Shown: piece by piece, positions 6,687 to 16,881 of the stretch
Layout of the letters: every line of letters starts with the position of its first letter
Numbering within the stretch: position 1 is the first letter of the stretch
Assembly (NCBI GenBank): GCA_002163065.1
Contig: MAAG01000047.1
Span: 1 to 39,041 of the forward strand
Direction of reading: 5' to 3'
Origin: Arcobacter sp. 31_11_sub10_T18
GTDB taxonomy: Bacteria > Campylobacterota > Campylobacteria > Campylobacterales > Arcobacteraceae
DNA length: 39,041 nucleotides
Notes under the pieces: generated by a model
The model's database searches: none
Told to the model about the DNA's origin: nothing
The model's input: the letters and a program-made list of their open reading frames with translations, nothing else
Program-made: the position numbers and the translations under genes

Positions 6687-9650
6687 TTACTTTTCTTCAT
6701 CCAACATAGAATAGTGTAACTCTAATCCCTTAGACGTAGCTACAAATCCATTCACATTTATTTTCCCATCATGAACCATTTTGTGATGTTCTTTACATAA
6801 AGGAATCAAATTGTATTTATGATTTTGGTTTACATGTCCAATAAATCCTTGTTCATCTGCTTTTCTCTGTTCTTGAATATGATGTACATCATCAACTGGA
6901 CGTGAGCAAATCACACAAGTACTTACAATTAAATCTTTATTGTACTTACTGCTTTTTCTTTTTGTTAATCGCTCAATTGGAGCATAGTCATCTGTTATTT
7001 TTTTTCTAATATCATTGGCAACTTTTAAAAATTCTTTATCCATATGAAGAGATTTGGCAAATTCCAAACCGTACATGCTACTTCCACTTCCAATTTGTAA
7101 TTTTCGATCAAAGATTAACTTGTCTTCATTTTCTTCATACATAACAGATAGATGTAAACAAATAATATTTTTTAGCCTTTGAATTTCATCAAGTTCTGGT
7201 AACTGATGTAAGTGGGTTGCAAACATAAATATTGATTCTAATTTAGACAGTTTCATGATTGCACTAGCAACGATACTTACCCCACTCATAGTTTCAGTAC
7301 TGTGACTAATTTCATCTCCTAAAACCAATGATTGTTTACTTGCACGATTGAAAATATTTTTTAACTCCAACATTTCAACAGCAAAAGAGGAAAGACCTTT
7401 TGCAATATTATCTGCCCCACTAATTCGTGTAAAAACAGATTCAAATATGGTAAATCGCATGGACTTAGCAGGTACAAAAAACCCAGCTTGGGCTAAAATC
7501 ACTGAAATTCCCACTGATTTCATTAAAGAAGATTTTCCACTACTATTAATTCCATATAACAGTACGCCATGCATGTGATTGTCATAAAAATTTACAGGAT
7601 TAGAATTTTTAATAATGACATTTTTTTGAAACTCTTTTTTAGCCAGAGTTAAATTCCCTAAAATCACATCATTGGGAATATAAATACCTTGTTCTTGTTC
7701 TGCTTCAATTATTGGGTGTCTAACATCGATTAATTCTAAGAAGTTTGAATCATCTTCAGTTTTAACTATTTGAGGACAAACATAGTTGTATTTTTTGGCT
7801 GTTTTTATATTGGATACTGTTAAATCAATTTCAGCTATAAATAAAACAAGGTCATCTAAAAGCGTAGAGAACTTTTTTTCAAACTCAGTGATTTTTTCTT
7901 TAAATACAAGTTTGTTCAGTTCAATTATTTTACGCAGATTATGTACATATTTATCCGAAATATCATCTATTAACTTATTACTAATTTTTACAGAATTGGT
8001 TTGTTCTTTAATCTTAAAATCTTTGAACAAATACAAATCATCATCAACAATTAAATGACTGTCCATGAGTTTTTCTTTAATAAGTTTAAACCTATTTTTT
8101 GTAAGCCCTATATAAAAACCTTCCTTATCCAGTCTATTGATACTTACAAAGTTACCATCTCCACCATTTAAAAAAGATAAAATATGAGTTCTAAAGATTT
8201 CCAGTTTTTCTTTTAAAAGTAGATTTTCTTTCATCAATTCGTCAATTTGTGAATTTACACCATCATTAACCATGTTGGCTTCCACATCTTTTAACATATA
8301 TTTTCCACTAATGGTTAAATCAAACGTTGAATTAATTGCATTAATAAAAATAGTCAAATCCGCAGATGTACAAGGGGTTTTGAAAAACTTATAGTTTTCC
8401 ATAAACGTTACTACTTCTTTTATGCTAAGAAGAGAATCATGTAAATAGTTTAATTCAAAAGGATGTAAACGTGACAGTTTAATTCGTCTGGTTAATCGCT
8501 CTATATCATAAATATTAGCCAATTCATTTTCGATGGGTGCGTGATAATCAAATAATTCTTTGGATAATGTATATCGTCTATGTAATTCTTTGGGATCTTT
8601 TACCGGATGGGTTAACCTTTCTTTTAAAAGTCGTTTACCCATAGCTGTAGATGTATTATTCATCAATTTAATCAAACTTGGATTGTGTGATGTTTCAATA
8701 ACATTTAATTGCTCAAGGGCATTATTCCCTAAATAAACATATTTACTCACATCGAGTTTTTGAGGAAGGGAAAGCTTTTGAATAATTTTTGCATCATGTC
8801 CTATTACAAAATCAATTAACACAGCTAGACTCTCGCTTGACAAAGGAGTTCGTTCCATATCAAGATGTTCAATGGCTGTTAATAAAGACTCAATTGAAAA
8901 AACATTTTTGAATAATTCATTTTGATAAGTGATTTTGGGTCTAAAATTTGAAACATGGAAAGTTTTATGGGAAAGTTCTAAATACTCAATAACTTCTTTT
9001 TGATTTATATTTTTATCAGCAAAACTAATCACCACTTCATTGGTCTTGTGCATATTCATATAATTAAATACTTCATCCAAGGCATAAGACTTGTCTTCAC
9101 TGGTACCATGTACTTCATTAAAGTAACACTTTCCAGTTGTAACATCGATTGCACTATAACCAAGAGAATATATTCCTCTATTTTGATCAACTATTAAAGA
9201 AGTAATATTATTTTCATCTTGATTTATTACAAAATCAAAATTTGTACCTGGACTAACAACCGTATCCAAATAACGAGACACTTTTGGAGGAAGACCACGT
9301 TGTCTAATAATAGCGATGGTATATTTTTGTTCATTGATAATACGAGCCAAGTGTTTTTCGAGTGAAATAGAGGGGACTCCTGCCATAATTGGGTTTTCAG
9401 GAGAGTTTTCAATAATAGATTTATTTTTTCGTGTAAGTTGTATATTTAACAGTTCAGCAATTTCTTTTGCTTTACCAATTTGAACTTCCTCATTATTGAC
9501 TTCGTAAACTTCAAAAAATGTTCCAATTTCCATAAGTACAACAGCATTTTTTCCATACTTATCTTCGAACATTTTTTGTAACTTAAAATACGTAACAGTT
9601 AATAATTGTGATTTATCTAATAAAAGTTCATTTGCTTCATTTGCTAACAT
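6687..9650 (-). CDS. MutS7-type MutS with C-terminal HNH nuclease
   Basis: A 987-residue MutS homologue. The mismatch-reading motif F-x-E is Phe45-Phe-Glu47 (GTFFEVYE), followed by connector, lever and clamp domains. The ATPase has a non-standard Walker A GINSSGKS (700-707) and Walker B LVLGDEISHSTE (775-786). After the ATPase, residues 912-960 form a zinc-bound HNH endonuclease domain: CVIC (912-915), VHHI (His923-His924), NLIPLC (Asn947, Cys952) and HHKMVH. This matches the MutS7 subfamily reported from Campylobacterota, giant viruses and octocoral mitochondria, where mismatch recognition and cutting are fused in one chain without MutL or MutH. It follows the thioredoxin-like gene by three bases. 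Confidence 0.93.
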   Translation of the reverse strand: MLANEANELLLDKSQLLTVTYFKLQKMFEDKYGKNAVVLMEIGTFFEVYEVNNEEVQIGKAKEIAELLNIQLTRKNKSIIENSPENPIMAGVPSISLEKHLARIINEQKYTIAIIRQRGLPPKVSRYLDTVVSPGTNFDFVINQDENNITSLIVDQNRGIYSLGYSAIDVTTGKCYFNEVHGTSEDKSYALDEVFNYMNMHKTNEVVISFADKNINQKEVIEYLELSHKTFHVSNFRPKITYQNELFKNVFSIESLLTAIEHLDMERTPLSSESLAVLIDFVIGHDAKIIQKLSLPQKLDVSKYVYLGNNALEQLNVIETSHNPSLIKLMNNTSTAMGKRLLKERLTHPVKDPKELHRRYTLSKELFDYHAPIENELANIYDIERLTRRIKLSRLHPFELNYLHDSLLSIKEVVTFMENYKFFKTPCTSADLTIFINAINSTFDLTISGKYMLKDVEANMVNDGVNSQIDELMKENLLLKEKLEIFRTHILSFLNGGDGNFVSINRLDKEGFYIGLTKNRFKLIKEKLMDSHLIVDDDLYLFKDFKIKEQTNSVKISNKLIDDISDKYVHNLRKIIELNKLVFKEKITEFEKKFSTLLDDLVLFIAEIDLTVSNIKTAKKYNYVCPQIVKTEDDSNFLELIDVRHPIIEAEQEQGIYIPNDVILGNLTLAKKEFQKNVIIKNSNPVNFYDNHMHGVLLYGINSSGKSSLMKSVGISVILAQAGFFVPAKSMRFTIFESVFTRISGADNIAKGLSSFAVEMLELKNIFNRASKQSLVLGDEISHSTETMSGVSIVASAIMKLSKLESIFMFATHLHQLPELDEIQRLKNIICLHLSVMYEENEDKLIFDRKLQIGSGSSMYGLEFAKSLHMDKEFLKVANDIRKKITDDYAPIERLTKRKSSKYNKDLIVSTCVICSRPVDDVHHIQEQRKADEQGFIGHVNQNHKYNLIPLCKEHHKMVHDGKINVNGFVATSKGLELHYSMLDEEK

Positions 9651-9653
9651 TAT

Positions 9654-10025
9654 TTATTCATTTTCCTTAAATAATAGACTATAAATTCTTTGAATATCTT
9701 TTTGAAATTGAGTCATTGATAAATTTCGTCCAACTCTAAAAAATTCTTTTCCTTCGAAAAAAACTAAAATAGTGGGAAATGAAAATATACCATAATTTGA
9801 TGTTATTTCTTTTGAAGTATTCTCTTGCATAAAAATTTGTTTCAAATTTGGAAAGGTGGAATTGAAAGTAGTTTGTATTTTTGGTTTTAATACTTCACAC
9901 ACGGAACAATTAGGTGCGGAAAAATAAACTAAAACAGCTTTATTATCTAAAATTTGCTGTTTTAATTCATCCAAAGAGTTAATCATTGTGAGTGGTTTCA
10001 TCTTTGATAACTGCTTTGATTTCAT
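9654..10025 (-). CDS. Thioredoxin-like protein
   Basis: A thioredoxin-fold protein with active site APNC40SVC43 (CxxC), a cis-proline in FSFPTILVF and the terminal helix. No signal peptide is visible, so it probably acts in the cytosol. The frame as listed has 123 residues and overlaps the upstream DUF1538 gene by 47 bp. A start at Met14 (9986) would give 110 residues and only an 8-bp overlap (ATGATTAA), and fits the thioredoxin fold better. Neither start has a strong ribosome site. It is translationally linked to DUF1538 upstream and mutS7 downstream. The substrate is unknown. Confidence 0.85.
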   Translation of the reverse strand: MKSKQLSKMKPLTMINSLDELKQQILDNKAVLVYFSAPNCSVCEVLKPKIQTTFNSTFPNLKQIFMQENTSKEITSNYGIFSFPTILVFFEGKEFFRVGRNLSMTQFQKDIQRIYSLLFKENE

Positions 10026-12000
10026 CTTTTATATGCTCTTGTTCTTCTTGATGTTTTTTCTCTTTGATTTTTTCTTCATGTCTTGATTCAAAAATCTCTT
10101 TCCTACTTAAGCTGATACCTTTCATATGAGACAAGGGAAATGCAAAAGCAAGTCCTTTTCCATTTGTAGTAATATGAAGGGAATGAATGATAGCTTTAAT
10201 CACAGGATTAACCATTCTCTCTGGTAATAAAAACAATAACAAAGAGTCATCAGCTTCAAAACTGGCTCGGTAATAGTTGTCTAATTCGCCAAACCCAATT
10301 CCATCAGCTCTCATCACAGTAACACCACTGGCCCCAGCATTGTGAGCTGCTTGTATGGCATCCACTTTTTTATTTGTGGGAACAATAATAATCACAGCAG
10401 AAAAAGCCATTTTAAAAGAATGTCGTCTATCCGACCCATCAACACTCACCGTTGCCAAATCCATATTCTCAGCATCAATTAGTGCTTCTTTTAGGATATT
10501 GGAAGTTTCAATATCCGTATCGGATTTTATACCCAGCTTTTCAGTCAAAACACCATATATCATTACGGTTAACATAGGGAACAGTGAAGCAAAAGCAATA
10601 AGCCCAAAACCATCAATAAGAGGATTTCTACCATCTATATTTGTAGCTAATCCAATACCTAACGCTGCAACAAGAGGTACAGTTATAGTTGAAGTGGTAA
10701 CTCCCCCACTATCATATGCAATAGGAATAATATACTTGGGAGCTAAAAAGGTTAAAATAATTACCAGTAAATATCCAACAATGATGTAATAATGTATCTG
10801 TCCGCCATCTACAATTCTAAAAGCACCTAAAGCAATTCCAAAAGCCACACCAAAGGCAACAAAAAGTCGAAGTGCAAAGTCATTGATTTTACCATCACTT
10901 ATTTCTTTGGCTTTTTTTGCAATTGCCATAAGAGCTGGTTCTGCCATAGTAGTTGAAAAACCAATAGCAAATCCAAAGGTATAAATAAGCATTTGTGAGT
11001 CTTGTTTGGTTAATTGATACGCCATTGTTTCACCAAGTGAGAACAGACCCATTTCAAGACCTAAGATAAATGCATACAGACCTATGATAACAAGCCCAAA
11101 TCCAAGTAACACTGTACTAAGATGTTTAATATGTTTTTTTAATACTGCATATTGAAAGAAGAAAATAATAGCTAAAATAGGAGCAACATCTTTTACAACA
11201 CTAACCAAACCCTCAAAGATTGAAAAAATTGTAATATCTGAAGAGGAAGATATGGTAGCTTTTACTACAAAATCCGTCACCTCTTTTGCTTCAACCAGAT
11301 TGTAAACTGCAATTCCATAAATTTGTACAAAAATCATAGGAGTAAGTGATGCAAAAGCAATCAAACCAAAACCATCAATAACAGGGTTTCTTCCTTTTAT
11401 TGCTGAAGCCAAACCAATTCCTAAAGCTGCAACTAAAGGTACAGTCACCGTGGAGGTCGTTACCCCACCCAAGTCATAGGCAAGTCCAATAATTTCATTT
11501 GGAGCAAAAAATGTCACACCTACTACTAAAATATATCCCGTGATAATGTAGTAATGGATTGGGTGACCTTTGATAATTCTATATACACCTAGAAGTATCG
11601 CAAATCCTACTGAGAGTGCTACAACCATACGTAATACAGTCGCGTCAATTCTTCCACTTGAAATACTCGCAGCTTTATCAGCAATAACCGCCAAAGCAGG
11701 TTCAGCAACTGTGGTACCAAAACCAATTAGAAATCCAAATATCAAAATCCAAGTAGTCCACCCAGACTTTGCAAAATCACGGGCAAGTCCTTCTCCCACA
11801 GGGAAGATACCAATTTCCAGACCTTGCAAAAATATTGCAAGTCCAACACCCACAATTAACATACCAATAGCTGTTGAGACCCAATTATCGGGCACTGACT
11901 GAATAATCGCCAATTGGAAAAATAGAATTACTAGAATAATAGGTATTAAATCTCGGAAAGAATCTCGTAATAGTTTAAGAAAAAAGTTAAACTGCATCAT
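9979..12000 (-). CDS. Fused double DUF1538 membrane protein with PII-like tail
   Basis: A 673-residue polytopic membrane protein made of two homologous halves. The marker [20 protein letters not shown] (175-194) recurs as [20 protein letters not shown] (429-448), 254 residues later. The flanking [11 protein letters not shown] / [11 protein letters not shown] and TTVAEPAL / TTMAEPAL segments repeat too. DUF1538 proteins UmpA and UmpB of Halomonas were reported as a two-component Na+(Li+,K+)/H+ antiporter; here both units are on one chain. Residues about 530-630 ([36 protein letters not shown]) look like a PII-type ligand-binding domain, suggesting nucleotide or ion gating. The tail is a charged helix. 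Transport function is inferred by family. Confidence 0.85.
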   Translation of the reverse strand: MMQFNFFLKLLRDSFRDLIPIILVILFFQLAIIQSVPDNWVSTAIGMLIVGVGLAIFLQGLEIGIFPVGEGLARDFAKSGWTTWILIFGFLIGFGTTVAEPALAVIADKAASISSGRIDATVLRMVVALSVGFAILLGVYRIIKGHPIHYYIITGYILVVGVTFFAPNEIIGLAYDLGGVTTSTVTVPLVAALGIGLASAIKGRNPVIDGFGLIAFASLTPMIFVQIYGIAVYNLVEAKEVTDFVVKATISSSSDITIFSIFEGLVSVVKDVAPILAIIFFFQYAVLKKHIKHLSTVLLGFGLVIIGLYAFILGLEMGLFSLGETMAYQLTKQDSQMLIYTFGFAIGFSTTMAEPALMAIAKKAKEISDGKINDFALRLFVAFGVAFGIALGAFRIVDGGQIHYYIIVGYLLVIILTFLAPKYIIPIAYDSGGVTTSTITVPLVAALGIGLATNIDGRNPLIDGFGLIAFASLFPMLTVMIYGVLTEKLGIKSDTDIETSNILKEALIDAENMDLATVSVDGSDRRHSFKMAFSAVIIIVPTNKKVDAIQAAHNAGASGVTVMRADGIGFGELDNYYRASFEADDSLLLFLLPERMVNPVIKAIIHSLHITTNGKGLAFAFPLSHMKGISLSRKEIFESRHEEKIKEKKHQEEQEHIKDEIKAVIKDETTHND

Positions 12001-12019
12001 ATTTATTTAGCCTTTTTGA

Positions 12020-12049
12020 GGTTAAATGCAAGAAGTCTTGCATTTAACC
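12020..12049. terminator. Perfect 14-bp palindrome after leuA
   Basis: GGTTAAATGCAAGA (12020-12033) and TCTTGCATTTAACC (12036-12049) are exact complements around AG. It lies five bases after the leuA stop on the minus strand and before the DUF1538 start. It lacks a T run in the leuA direction, so it may stabilise the leuA 3' end or partly terminate transcription. Confidence 0.5.
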
Positions 12050-12054
12050 ATACT

Positions 12055-13608
12055 TTATACTTGGTGTTGCGCGTTTTTAGCCAATCTTTCTTTTTGTGAT
12101 AAATAAGAATTTAAAGCACTTAAGTATGCTTTAGCAGTTGCAAGCATGGTATCAATGCTTAAACCATGTCCAACCATAGAAGGTGTTTCAGTATCAAAAG
12201 AAACTCTACAAATTACTTTTGCCAATGCATCTTTTCCTTCACTAACAGCAGTTACTTTATAATCATTTAACTCGCCATTGTAACCTGTTAATCTATCTAT
12301 AGTTTTGAAAATAGCATCCATAGTTCCATCACCAATTGCTGCATCTTTCATGATTTGATCTTGGAATTTAATAGACACTGCAGCTGTTGGAATTCCATTT
12401 GAACAGTCTGAAATTTGTAATCCCATTAATTCGTATGTTTTTGCTGTATTTAATGATTCATCTGTAATTAACATTCGAACATCATCATCAGTAATTTCTT
12501 TTTTCTTATCTGCTAAGATTTTAAATCGCTCAAATGCTGCATTTAACTCTTCATCTGTAACATTATCAAAACCTAAGTGTTTAATTGAATCTCTAAATGC
12601 TGCTCGACCAGAATGTTTTCCTAAAATTAACGTACTTTGTTTATATACACCCACATCCTCAGGTCTCATAATTTCATATGTCTCTTTGTTTTTTAACATT
12701 CCATCTTGATGGATCCCACTTTCATGTGCAAAAGCATTTTTCCCAACAATAGACTTGTTTTGTTGTGGTTCAACTCCTGTAATGGTAGCAACCAATCTAG
12801 ATGTTGCATAAATCTCAGGTGTATTAATGCCAGTGTATAAATCTCCAAAAGCATCTTTTCTAGTCTTTATTGCCATTACCGCTTCTTCTAAGGCAGAATT
12901 ACCAGCTCTCTCACCCAAACCATTGATTGTTACTTCAATTTGTCTGGCACCACTTAAAACAGCCGCCAAAGTATTTGCTGTTGCCATTCCCAAATCATTG
13001 TGATTGTGTACAGATATAATTGCTCTATCGCCTGCAAAGTCAGATAATTCTTTAACCATTGATGCTAATTCTGTTGGCATTCTGTATCCTACAGTATCAG
13101 GCAAGTTAATTGTTCTTGCACCTGCAGCTATTACAGCATCCATTACTTCTTTCATAAAAGGAATTTCAGATCTTCCTGCATCTTCTAATGAAAATTCAAC
13201 ATCATCAACAAAAGTTCTAGCATATTCTACTGCATGAACAGCTCTTTTAATTACTTCAGCTTCACTCATTTTTAATTTATATTTCATATGAATAGGTGAT
13301 GTTGCAATAAAGGTATGGATTCTCCCACTCGCTGCTTTTTGAACTGCTAATCCTGATTGTTTAATATCATTATCAATAGCTCTTGACAAAGAACAGATTG
13401 TTGAGTTTTTTACCAAGTTGGCAATTTGACTAACCGCATCAAAATCTCCTGGAGATGCAGCTGCAAAACCAGCTTCAATGACATCAACACCCAACTTTTC
13501 TAATTGTAATGCAACTTTAATTTTTTCATCTGTATTCATTGAACAGCCGGGGCTTTGTTCACCATCTCTTAAAGTAGTATCAAATACTATTACTTTATTT
13601 TTATCCAT
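12055..13608 (-). CDS. leuA: 2-isopropylmalate synthase
   Basis: A 517-residue enzyme that condenses acetyl-CoA with 2-oxoisovalerate, the first committed step of leucine synthesis. The N-terminal DRE-TIM barrel shows [12 protein letters not shown] and the metal-binding HxH in [11 protein letters not shown], with [14 protein letters not shown] following. The C-terminal third is the LeuA regulatory domain that binds leucine for feedback inhibition, so this is the long, feedback-controlled form. The ATG is preceded by AAGG (13620-13617). No other leu gene is adjacent. Upstream lie a candidate leucine leader peptide and a consensus promoter, so control by leucyl-tRNA supply is likely (inference). 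Confidence 0.97.
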   Translation of the reverse strand: MDKNKVIVFDTTLRDGEQSPGCSMNTDEKIKVALQLEKLGVDVIEAGFAAASPGDFDAVSQIANLVKNSTICSLSRAIDNDIKQSGLAVQKAASGRIHTFIATSPIHMKYKLKMSEAEVIKRAVHAVEYARTFVDDVEFSLEDAGRSEIPFMKEVMDAVIAAGARTINLPDTVGYRMPTELASMVKELSDFAGDRAIISVHNHNDLGMATANTLAAVLSGARQIEVTINGLGERAGNSALEEAVMAIKTRKDAFGDLYTGINTPEIYATSRLVATITGVEPQQNKSIVGKNAFAHESGIHQDGMLKNKETYEIMRPEDVGVYKQSTLILGKHSGRAAFRDSIKHLGFDNVTDEELNAAFERFKILADKKKEITDDDVRMLITDESLNTAKTYELMGLQISDCSNGIPTAAVSIKFQDQIMKDAAIGDGTMDAIFKTIDRLTGYNGELNDYKVTAVSEGKDALAKVICRVSFDTETPSMVGHGLSIDTMLATAKAYLSALNSYLSQKERLAKNAQHQV

Positions 13609-13701
13609 GTTGTAAACCTTTATAAATTGGTATGATTATATCTTTTTTTTAATAAAAAGATAAAAAGTTATTTTGTGATTGTTATATTTAGTTGTTAAAT
13701 A
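13609..13701 (-). promoter_or_regulatory. leuA attenuator leader
   Basis: The segment between the leader peptide and leuA contains two hairpins, ATATTTA-GTTGT-TAAATAT (13684-13702) and an AT-only TATCTTTTT/AAAAAGATA stem (13639-13662), plus the leuA ribosome site AAGG. There is no GC-rich stem followed by a T run, so classic transcription attenuation is not evident. Pairing of 13738-13728 with 13620-13611 (ten pairs, one bulge) would hide the leuA ribosome site. A ribosome stalled on the leader Leu codons would prevent that pairing. This is a model from base pairing only. Confidence 0.45.
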
Positions 13702-13779
13702 TTAGAGTGAGTAATTGAGGAGTAGAGAAGAGTTTACACTTTTTATGAAATGGTTATTAATAAAATCAAATATTTTCAT
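13702..13779 (-). CDS. Candidate leuA leader peptide (leuL-type)
   Basis: A 25-codon frame starting MKIFDFINNHF and ending SSLLLNYSL. It has an excellent ribosome site AGGAG with six bases to the ATG. Leucine codons 19-21 are CTA-CTC-CTC and codon 25 is CTC, in a genome that mostly uses TTA and CTT, so they should be slow when leucyl-tRNA is short. It lies about 20 bases downstream of the predicted transcription start and 93 bases before leuA. Just ahead of the Leu codons, TGTAAAC-T-CTT (13738-13728) can pair with AAGGTTTACA (13620-13611), the leuA ribosome site. This is too short for similarity evidence; the support is position, codons and signals. Confidence 0.72.
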   Translation of the reverse strand: MKIFDFINNHFIKSVNSSLLLNYSL

Positions 13780-13806
13780 TATTCTCTCCTGGTTTTTGTG
13801 TGAAAG

Positions 13807-13835
13807 ATTATAGTTAATTATTATTTATTTGTCAA
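13807..13835 (-). promoter_or_regulatory. Consensus sigma70 promoter of leuA leader
   Basis: On the minus strand TTGACA (13835-13830), a 17-base AT-rich spacer and TATAAT (13812-13807) match the consensus exactly at both hexamers. Transcription would begin near 13800, about ten bases before the leader-peptide ribosome site. Such a strong promoter in front of a biosynthetic gene usually implies downstream control such as attenuation. Confidence 0.8.
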
Positions 13836-13874
13836 GAATTTTTATTGGATTATATTAAATTGTAGAATGAAGGA

Positions 13875-13900
13875 GAAGGTCTTAAATAATTAAGACCTTC
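13875..13900. terminator. Hairpin after ftsH
   Basis: GAAGGTCTTAA (13875-13885) and TTAAGACCTTC (13890-13900) form a perfect 11-bp stem with a four-base loop, five bases after the ftsH stop. It separates the ftsH operon from the leuA promoter. There is no strong T run. Confidence 0.55.
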
Positions 13901-13905
13901 GTAGA

Positions 13906-16017
13906 TTATTTTTCTTCGTTTTGAACAGTTGCTTCTGTTTCACTTGAATCTGTATCTAATACTTCATCAAAGTTTAGCTCTTCATCATTTGAAACTTCAG
14001 AAGTTTTCTCTTCTTTTGATTCACTTTTTACTTTTGTTTTAGTTGAATCTTTTTTCTCATCTTCATCTTTGATTTCATCAGAATGCAAGTCTTCAGCTTC
14101 AAAAATTGTTCCACCATTATCTTTAATGATTTCTCTTACTCTCTTACCTTCAAGCACTTCAATTTCAAGTAGTTCTTCTGTCATTTGTTCAATAGATTCA
14201 GAATTATCTCTTAGAGCTTGTAGTACCACATCATATCTTTCATTTAATAAATCTTTGACATGAGTATCTAAATTTTTTGCCATATCGTCAGAAAAATCTT
14301 TTTGTGTTTGTCCACCTAAAAATTGATTTTGTCTTTTTTCAAGTACCATAAGTCCAGCAACATCACTCATTCCATAAACAGATGCCATAGATTTAATAAT
14401 ATCTGTTGCTCTCTCTAAGTCATTTCCAGCACCCGTTGAAACTTCACCAATAAATACTTCCTCAGCAGCTCGTCCACCTAATAAAGTATCTACTTCCGCA
14501 ATAAGCTCATGTTTTTGCATCAAGTATTTATTTTCTTCTGGTGTGTTTAAAGTATATCCAAGAGCGGCAAGTCCACGTGGAACTATTGAAACTTTGTTTA
14601 CTTTTTTAGCACCTTTTGTAATCTCAGCAATTAAAGCATGTCCACTTTCATGATAAGCAACAATTTTTCTCTCTTTTGGAGAAATTCTTCTACTTTTTTT
14701 CTCTAATCCAGCGATTTGTCTCTCAACTGCTTCTTTGAAATCTTCATTTTCAACAATCTCTTTGTTAGCTCGACCAGCTAAAAGAGCTGCTTCATTAATA
14801 ATATTTGCTAAATCGGCACCAGCAAGTCCAGCTGTCATTCTTGCAATATCTTTGATTTCCACATTTTTAGCCAGTTTAACATCTCTAATATGAACTTTAA
14901 GAATTTCAATTCTACCTTCGTAATCAGGTTTATCAACTAAAACTTGTCTATCAAATCTACCTGGTCGTAATAAAGCAGGATCAAGAACTTCTGGTCTATT
15001 TGTTGCAGCTAGAACAATAACAGGAGCACCTTCAGATGAAAAACCATCCATTTCAGCCAGTAATTGATTTAGAGTTTGTTCTCTTTCATCATTACCACCC
15101 ATTGGTCCACCGCTGGCTCTACTTTTACCAATAGCATCAATTTCATCAATAAAGATAATTGCAGGTGCTACTTTTTTTGCTTGTTCGAATAAATCTCTAA
15201 CACGACTAGCTCCAACTCCAACAAACATTTCAATAAATGAAGATCCAGATACAGATAAGAACTCAACATCTGCTTCACCAGCAACCGCTTTTGCCAATAA
15301 TGTTTTTCCAGTTCCAGGAGGACCTACTAATAGAACACCTTTAGGAATTTGAGCTCCAAGTTTAATATAACGCTCAGGCGCTCTTAAAAACTCAACGATT
15401 TCAGCAACTTCTTCTTTGGCTTCTTTATTACCAGCCATGTCTTCAAACTTCACATTTGGTTTTTCACTGTCAATCATTTTTTTAGAGCTTCCCATGCCAA
15501 GGATTCCTCCTCCGCCTCCACCCATACTTTTTTGCATTCGTTTAGCTAAGAACATCCAAATTGCAAAAAAGATAAAAATTGGTAAAATCCAACCAAATAA
15601 CATATCCGCTAAAAAGTTCTCTTCATTAATTCCACCATAACCAATGTTATGTTTTTCTAAAGAAGGGATTAATGTGTTATCAGGAATAACTCTTCGTGCA
15701 GTGTATGTTATTGCTCCGCCATTAGGAGATTTGGAGACACCTTTGATGGTAGTATTACCAATTCCAACATATTCGATTTGTCCAGTTTTTATTAATTGTT
15801 TTAAATCAGAATAAGCAACTGTTTTATGTTGTGTTTTTCCGTAAGCATTAATATTCGAATTACCCGTCTGCATTCCTTCATCTTGAGGGAATATTGTTTT
15901 AAAAGCAAGAATAGTAACAACAGAGAATATTGCAAATACCAATAATGGATTGCCATTAAAAAAATTGTTATTGTTGTTCTGATTATCTTGATTTCTATTT
16001 TTCTTTTTTTTACTCAT
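13906..16017 (-). CDS. ftsH: ATP-dependent zinc metalloprotease FtsH
   Basis: A 703-residue membrane-anchored AAA+ protease that degrades misfolded membrane proteins and regulatory proteins. It has two N-terminal membrane segments (about 24-42 and 138-157) around a periplasmic domain. A Gly run (166-171) leads into the AAA module with Walker A GPPGTGKT (232-239), Walker B IIFIDE (287-292) and the second region of homology [20 protein letters not shown]. The zinc site is HESGH (456-460). The last ~60 residues are an acidic, low-complexity tail that makes it longer than E. coli FtsH. The ATG overlaps the prmA stop by one base (TAATG), with AGGAG inside prmA, so the two are coupled. Confidence 0.98.
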   Translation of the reverse strand: MSKKKKNRNQDNQNNNNNFFNGNPLLVFAIFSVVTILAFKTIFPQDEGMQTGNSNINAYGKTQHKTVAYSDLKQLIKTGQIEYVGIGNTTIKGVSKSPNGGAITYTARRVIPDNTLIPSLEKHNIGYGGINEENFLADMLFGWILPIFIFFAIWMFLAKRMQKSMGGGGGGILGMGSSKKMIDSEKPNVKFEDMAGNKEAKEEVAEIVEFLRAPERYIKLGAQIPKGVLLVGPPGTGKTLLAKAVAGEADVEFLSVSGSSFIEMFVGVGASRVRDLFEQAKKVAPAIIFIDEIDAIGKSRASGGPMGGNDEREQTLNQLLAEMDGFSSEGAPVIVLAATNRPEVLDPALLRPGRFDRQVLVDKPDYEGRIEILKVHIRDVKLAKNVEIKDIARMTAGLAGADLANIINEAALLAGRANKEIVENEDFKEAVERQIAGLEKKSRRISPKERKIVAYHESGHALIAEITKGAKKVNKVSIVPRGLAALGYTLNTPEENKYLMQKHELIAEVDTLLGGRAAEEVFIGEVSTGAGNDLERATDIIKSMASVYGMSDVAGLMVLEKRQNQFLGGQTQKDFSDDMAKNLDTHVKDLLNERYDVVLQALRDNSESIEQMTEELLEIEVLEGKRVREIIKDNGGTIFEAEDLHSDEIKDEDEKKDSTKTKVKSESKEEKTSEVSNDEELNFDEVLDTDSSETEATVQNEEK

Positions 16018-16838
16018 TAAATTAACTCCTGTTTATTTCTAAATACTACAGTAACCCATTCGTTTTTTTGAATTACTTCTAATTGTTCTAAACTTTTATA
16101 TTTTTTTAAAACTTTATCAATATGTTTATCTAATATACCTGATAGTATTAATATACCATCATCTTTTAAGCATTTTTTTAAATCTTTTTCAATCATTATT
16201 AAAACATCAGCAACTATATTAGCAACAACGATATCATAAGTATTCTGACTTTTAGTAGCACTACCAACCCAAGATTTGTTGAGTTTGGCATCATTTCTTT
16301 TGAAGTTTTCGCAGGCATCAGATACAGCGAAATCATCTGTGTCGCAGATATCAACTACAGCATCTAGTTTTGAAGCTCCAATTGCCAATATTCCGCTTCC
16401 CGTACCAACATCAAGTAGAGAGTTACCTTTAGTTACATATTTACCCATTGCAAGTAAACAATTGCTAGTAGTCTCATGATGTCCTGATCCAAATGATAGT
16501 GCTGGATCTATAATAATATTTAATTTGTCATTTTTTGATTGTTCCCAAGTTGGGTGTATATAGAATTTTCCAACTTCCACAGCTTTTACTGCTTCTTTGT
16601 ATTTATTAACCCAATCTTCATTTTTTAACTTTGATAGTTTTGTATCGCAATCGATATTCATTTGTTTTGAAAACTCGATGATACCGTATTCGATCTCTTC
16701 TAAATTTTCTTCACTTCTTAAAGTTATGCATCCAGTACTTTCTTCTATTGCTTCATCAGTTAGTGCTGATATTAAATCCAAAAAGAGTTCGTACTGAGAT
16801 TGGGGGTTTATTTGTAGTTCGTAATAATCTTCAACCAA
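16017..16838 (-). CDS. prmA: Ribosomal protein L11 methyltransferase
   Basis: A 273-residue class I SAM methyltransferase that trimethylates L11. Motif I is LLDVGTGSGILAIGAS, preceded by the PrmA signature DPALSFGSGHHETT. The post-motif NIVADVLI segment matches the family's N-[IV]-x substrate-pocket region. The start is TTG at 16838 with AAAGG six bases upstream. The gene overlaps ftsH by one base and follows dus after 43 bases. Length is close to the family norm. It acts in the cytosol on L11 or the ribosome. Confidence 0.95.
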   Translation of the reverse strand: MVEDYYELQINPQSQYELFLDLISALTDEAIEESTGCITLRSEENLEEIEYGIIEFSKQMNIDCDTKLSKLKNEDWVNKYKEAVKAVEVGKFYIHPTWEQSKNDKLNIIIDPALSFGSGHHETTSNCLLAMGKYVTKGNSLLDVGTGSGILAIGASKLDAVVDICDTDDFAVSDACENFKRNDAKLNKSWVGSATKSQNTYDIVVANIVADVLIMIEKDLKKCLKDDGILILSGILDKHIDKVLKKYKSLEQLEVIQKNEWVTVVFRNKQELI

Positions 16839-16881
16839 TGATTGCCTTTGTATAAAATGCAGTTATTCTATCTAATTAAGG

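Noticed and set aside
10355-10789. A 144-codon plus-strand frame opposite the DUF1538 gene
   Set aside because: It is antisense to a strongly conserved coding region with repeated motifs, and has no ribosome site or recognisable domain.
13639-13662. Classical leuA transcription attenuator stem
   Set aside because: The stem is AT-only and is not followed by a T run, so it was not called as a rho-independent terminator.
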